From the NCBI GenBank assembly GCA_032718475.1, contig JAUCBJ010008210.1, positions 1-35,013 on the forward strand: a stretch of 35,013 nucleotides of DNA. The letters are read 5' to 3'. Numbering within the stretch: the first letter of the stretch is position 1; every line of letters begins with the position of its first letter. Shown here in pieces: positions 31,907-35,013 of the stretch. Below the pieces are notes generated by a model. It saw only the letters and a program-made list of their open reading frames with translations. It was not told the DNA's origin and ran no database searches. This DNA is from Nemertoderma westbladi (Eukaryota; Xenacoelomorpha; Nemertodermatida; Nemertodermatidae). Made by a program: the position numbers and the translations under genes.

Positions 31907-32911
31907 ACAAAAACATTAAATGAGGGATAGATATTTATCAGCGCCACAAACATTAAATGAGGGATAGATATTTATCAGCGCCACAAACATTAGTGTGGGA
32001 CAAACATTAATCAGGGTGACAAACATTAATGTGGGACATAAACATTGATGTAGGACACAAACAATAATGTGGGACATAAACATTGATATAGGACACAAAC
32101 ATTAATGTGGAACACAAACATTAATGAGGGACACAAACATTAATGAGGGACACAAATATTAATGAGGGACACAAACATTAATGAGCGACACAAACATTAA
32201 TGAGGGACACAAACAATAAACGAGGGACAGATATCAATCAAGGGCACAAACATTAATGAGGGACACAAACATTAATGAGGGACACTAACATTAATGAGGT
32301 ACACAAATATTAATGAGGGACACAAACATTAATGAGCGACACAAACATTAATGAGGGACACAAACAATAAACGAGGGACAGATATCAATCAAGGGCACAA
32401 ACATTAATGAGGGACACAAACATTAATGAGGGACACAAACATTAATGACGGACGCAAACATTAATGAGGTTCACAAACATTAATGAGGGACACAAACATT
32501 AATGAGGTTCACAAACATTAATGAGGGACACAAACATTAATGAGATACACAAACATTAATGAGGGACACAAACATTAATGAGGGACACAAACATTAATGA
32601 GGGACACAAACATTAATGAGGTTCACAAACATTAATGAGGGAAACAAACATTAATGAGGTTCACAAACATTAATGAGGGACACAAACATTAATGAGGTTC
32701 ACAAACATTAATGAGGGAACACAAACATTAATGAGGTACACAAACATTAATGAGGGACACAAACATTAATGAGGTACACAAACATTACTGAGGGACACAA
32801 ACATTAATGAGGTACACAAACATTAATGAGGGACACAAACATTAATGAGGGACACAAACAATAAACGAGGGACAGATATCAATCAAGGGCACAAACATTA
32901 ATCATGGGCAC
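31907..32911. repeat. 19-bp minisatellite ACAAACATTAATGAGGGAC
   Basis: About 50 units over 1 kb. Variants such as GAGGTTC, GAGGTAC and GAGCGAC replace GAGGGAC. A longer variant block containing CAATAAACGAGGGACAGATA recurs at about 32211, 32362 and 32847. The left end (31907-32000) is more diverged, with GATAGATATTTATCAGCGCC inserts. Confidence 0.95.
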
Positions 32912-33500
32912 TATCGCCCTTCGCACTTAGTATGATTCATGTTACCACTCCATACACATACAATATATTACAGTATTACAATTCTCATTACTCTCAAGCA
33001 ATAAAATAACAACAATAAATAATAACATATTAATCTGACCAAACCAATAAACTACGTTATTGCCAATTGAAGGAAAGGATCAGGCTGCAGAGATGGTTTT
33101 TCTAACCAAAACAATAAACGATGTTGTTACTAAAAAGGGAAGGAGTAGGAGTAAAAAATGAACATGAGGGGGAGACAGGAATGGGGGAGGGGGGGGGGGG
33201 AGGGGGTAACATGAATGGTGGTGGTAGTAGGTAAATTGAAAATATGGGGGTATACCAGCCGGGGGGGGGGGGGGGGGGGTAGCAGAAAACAGGCAGCTGA
33301 ACAACGTAACCGAACATTGCTTTCAATTAATTTCCATCTAATTAGAAAGATGGAATGTATACAAAACGGCGGTACTTTGATCGATGCTCACGTTCCCATG
33401 GTAGTATTTTTTCCAGTTAATCACTTAATATCTAATCGTCTAATGGCAAACATCTCCATCGCTCATATTAATATCCATTGGCAACTATGGACCCCTGCCC
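32912..33500. other. Non-coding DNA with G-tracts
   Basis: G-rich runs lie at about 33184-33206 and 33260-33279. ACCAAAACAATAAACGA-like words occur near 33103 and again near 34089. No gene recognised. Confidence 0.5.
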
Positions 33501-33540
33501 TATTAATGTTTTGTGTCCCTCATTAATGTTTGTGTCCTGG
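33501..33540. repeat. Two inverted units of the 19-bp minisatellite
   Basis: TATTAATGTTTTGTGTCCC followed by TCATTAATGTTTGTGTCC is the reverse complement of the array unit, 590 bp beyond the main array's end. Confidence 0.9.
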
Positions 33541-33564
33541 CCGCAATACAAACCAGTATATAAA

Positions 33565-33893
33565 TGATAAATTACGGGGTTTTGCCAGGCTATTGTTTCT
33601 GATTTAAGGGGTTTTACAGGTTGTTATTTCTGATTTAAGGGGTTTTGCCAGGTGGACTGAATTTCATATACTTGAATTTACGGTGTTTTGCAAGCCAATT
33701 ATTGACTTGGGGGGTTCTGCCTCGAAGTGGGCATAAGTTACGGGGAACTGTCTTTGGCTTATAACTCAAAAATGGCTGGTAGAAAAGCTTCGGGGTTCTG
33801 CCAGACGAAAAAGCCGATATCGAATTACCCAAAAAGTCAAAAACATGAAAATCGAAAAAAATCGACTTAGGGGGTTCTGCCTTGAAGGTGACG
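33565..33893. repeat. Degenerate GGGGTTTTGCC repeat
   Basis: About eight irregular units of 35-45 bp carry GGGGTTTTGCCAGG or GGGGTTCTGCC (near 33576, 33609, 33640, 33679, 33709, 33791 and 33870), several preceded by CTGATTTAA or GACTT. Confidence 0.7.
33857..33893. repeat. 37-bp inverted repeat, right arm
   Basis: Exact reverse complement of 30821-30857. It is also the last unit of the GGGGTTCTGCC repeat, so it may be an inverted dispersed unit and not a transposon end. Confidence 0.9.
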
Positions 33894-33975
33894 AAAATAA
33901 ATACATATTTTCCCGAAAATAAATACATATATTCCCCCAAAATAAATGCTTATTCCCCCAAAATAATCAATTATT
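33894..33975. repeat. Minisatellite CCCCCAAAATAAATGCTTATT (plus orientation)
   Basis: Three to four units of AAATAAATACATATTTTCCC type, the same family and orientation as 30570-30820. Confidence 0.75.
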
Positions 33976-34295
33976 CTACCAGCCCGTTCTGTACAAAACA
34001 AAGAGGTAAAGTCGCATTAGGTCCCAAAGAGCGTTTAGAGGAGCAGGTTAATAAAGGAGCAGTTTACATACAGAGGCGTGTTGGGGGGAACCAAAACAAT
34101 AAACGAAAATTAACACATGTTACAAGATTACTGTACGTATGCAGTTCTTTATAATTGGGTCTTTGGTTTTTATTTTGTACTCACCCGAGGATCGTCGGTA
34201 TAATATGATTACACATGTTGTTTGATTTATGAAAATACAGTAAATAAGGAATGAATTTGTATAAATAAATTTTCCATAAAATATTCGGTGCTGGA

Positions 34296-34805
34296 AGAAT
34301 TGTTTTTGGTTGACAAGTAATTATTTTAGGGAGATTGAATATATAATTGCTTTTGGGGGATGAATAATCGTTTTTGGGGAATGAATAATTGTTATTGGGG
34401 AATGAATAATTGTTTTTGGGGAATGAATAATTGTTTTTGGGGGATGAAGAATTGTGTTTGGGGGAATTAATAATTGTTTTGGGGGAATGAATAATTGTTT
34501 TAGGGGTATGAATAATGTTTATTTTTTTTTTTTTGGGGGGGGGGGGGGGGGTGGTATTTGTTTTTGGGCATGAATAATTGTTTGTTTTTTTTGGGGGGGG
34601 GGGGGGGGGGGTGGGGGGCGGTAATTGTTTTTGGGTATGAATAATTGTTTTGAGGGAATGAATAATTGTTTTTGGGGGATAAAGAATTGTATTTGGGGGA
34701 ATCAATAATTAATTTTGGGGGATAAATAATTGTTTTAGGGGTATGAATAATTTTTTTTGGGGGGGGGGGGGGGGGAATAATTGTTTTTGGGGATGAATAA
34801 TTGTT
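34296..34805. repeat. ~20-bp minisatellite GAATAATTGTTTTTGGGG (minus orientation) with G-runs
   Basis: About 22 units of GGGGGATGAATAATTGTTTT type. Three long G-runs interrupt it at about 34535-34551, 34590-34610 and 34758-34775. These are the reverse complement of the 30570-30820 and 33894-33975 units. The minus-strand open frame across it (PPNTILYPPKTIIHS type) is low-complexity and not credible as a gene. Confidence 0.92.
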
Positions 34806-35013
34806 GTTTTACAATTGCAGTTTACAATACATTGTTTTACTGCAAACGAAGTATGTTGTATTAAGTATAGTAATTAAAACAAAGTGCTTCATTATGATTC
34901 CCCTTAATATTCATGTCGGGTTTACTGCATTATCTCCAATATTGTTATCTAACAAAATCAAATATCAGCTGGCAGAAATGTAAACAGTGATTTCCCGTAC
35001 AAAGTTTTTTTTA
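34806..35013. other. Non-coding end of window
   Basis: No recognisable gene or repeat. Confidence 0.5.

Noticed and set aside
31697-31910. AGCAACT/AGTTGCT inverted repeat
   Set aside because: The words recur in both orientations but the arms do not align over any useful length.
34181-34705. 174-codon minus-strand Pro/Lys-rich frame
   Set aside because: It lies wholly in the GAATAATTGTTTTTGGGG minisatellite and its G-runs; composition is explained by the repeat.

Overview
This is a window of animal nuclear DNA, AT-rich and dominated by repeats and decayed mobile elements. Three features point to a metazoan: a spliced rhodopsin-type GPCR exon near the left end, a BEL/Pao LTR retrotransposon (a group confined to animals), and P-element-type (THAP9-like) transposase remains next to several LINE fragments. 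The species cannot be fixed from the sequence; an aquatic invertebrate such as a mollusc or tunicate would fit. No bacterial-style operons, rRNA, convincing tRNA or CRISPR array was seen. The only piece that looks like a live host gene is the GPCR exon.

Layout. 1-690 is a diverged satellite of about 150 bp with a palindromic core. 1349-1688 is the last coding exon (TM6, TM7 and tail) of a class A GPCR. 1.7-5.7 kb is AT-rich non-coding DNA. 5.7-6.5 kb holds a 15-bp minisatellite with an inverted unit at its edge and a 56-bp duplication. 7.2-8.3 kb carries several copies of a ~150-bp dispersed repeat. 9.4-9.9 kb has a LINE fragment and a CTACTGR microsatellite. 11.5-12.5 kb is a frameshifted P-type transposase. 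13.1-17.5 kb is a large tandem satellite of 36-38-bp monomers with higher-order structure.

19.1-27.3 kb is a composite BEL/Pao element. The left LTR has been joined directly to the catalytic core of the reverse transcriptase, so gag, protease and the start of RT are missing. The integrase region is duplicated (727 and 740 bp) on either side of a fragment of a different reverse transcriptase, Penelope-like in appearance. The right LTR carries a 5'-truncated LINE with an A-tail and a 15-bp target-site duplication. The LTRs are unusual: they carry a repeated module of two small hairpins embedded in AGTTAG-type simple repeats.

27.8-29.8 kb is a ~63-bp satellite with a 314-bp five-monomer period, apparently interrupted by a dead LINE tail. 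30-35 kb is a mosaic of minisatellites (19-bp ACAAACATTAATGAGGGAC; ~20-bp GAATAATTGTTTTTGGGG in both orientations), a ~195-bp foldback element, a perfect 37-bp inverted repeat 3 kb apart, and several long G-tracts.

The genes do not work together as a pathway. The window records layered insertion, duplication and decay. The most interesting structures are the chimeric retroelement, its hairpin-bearing LTRs and the large satellite.
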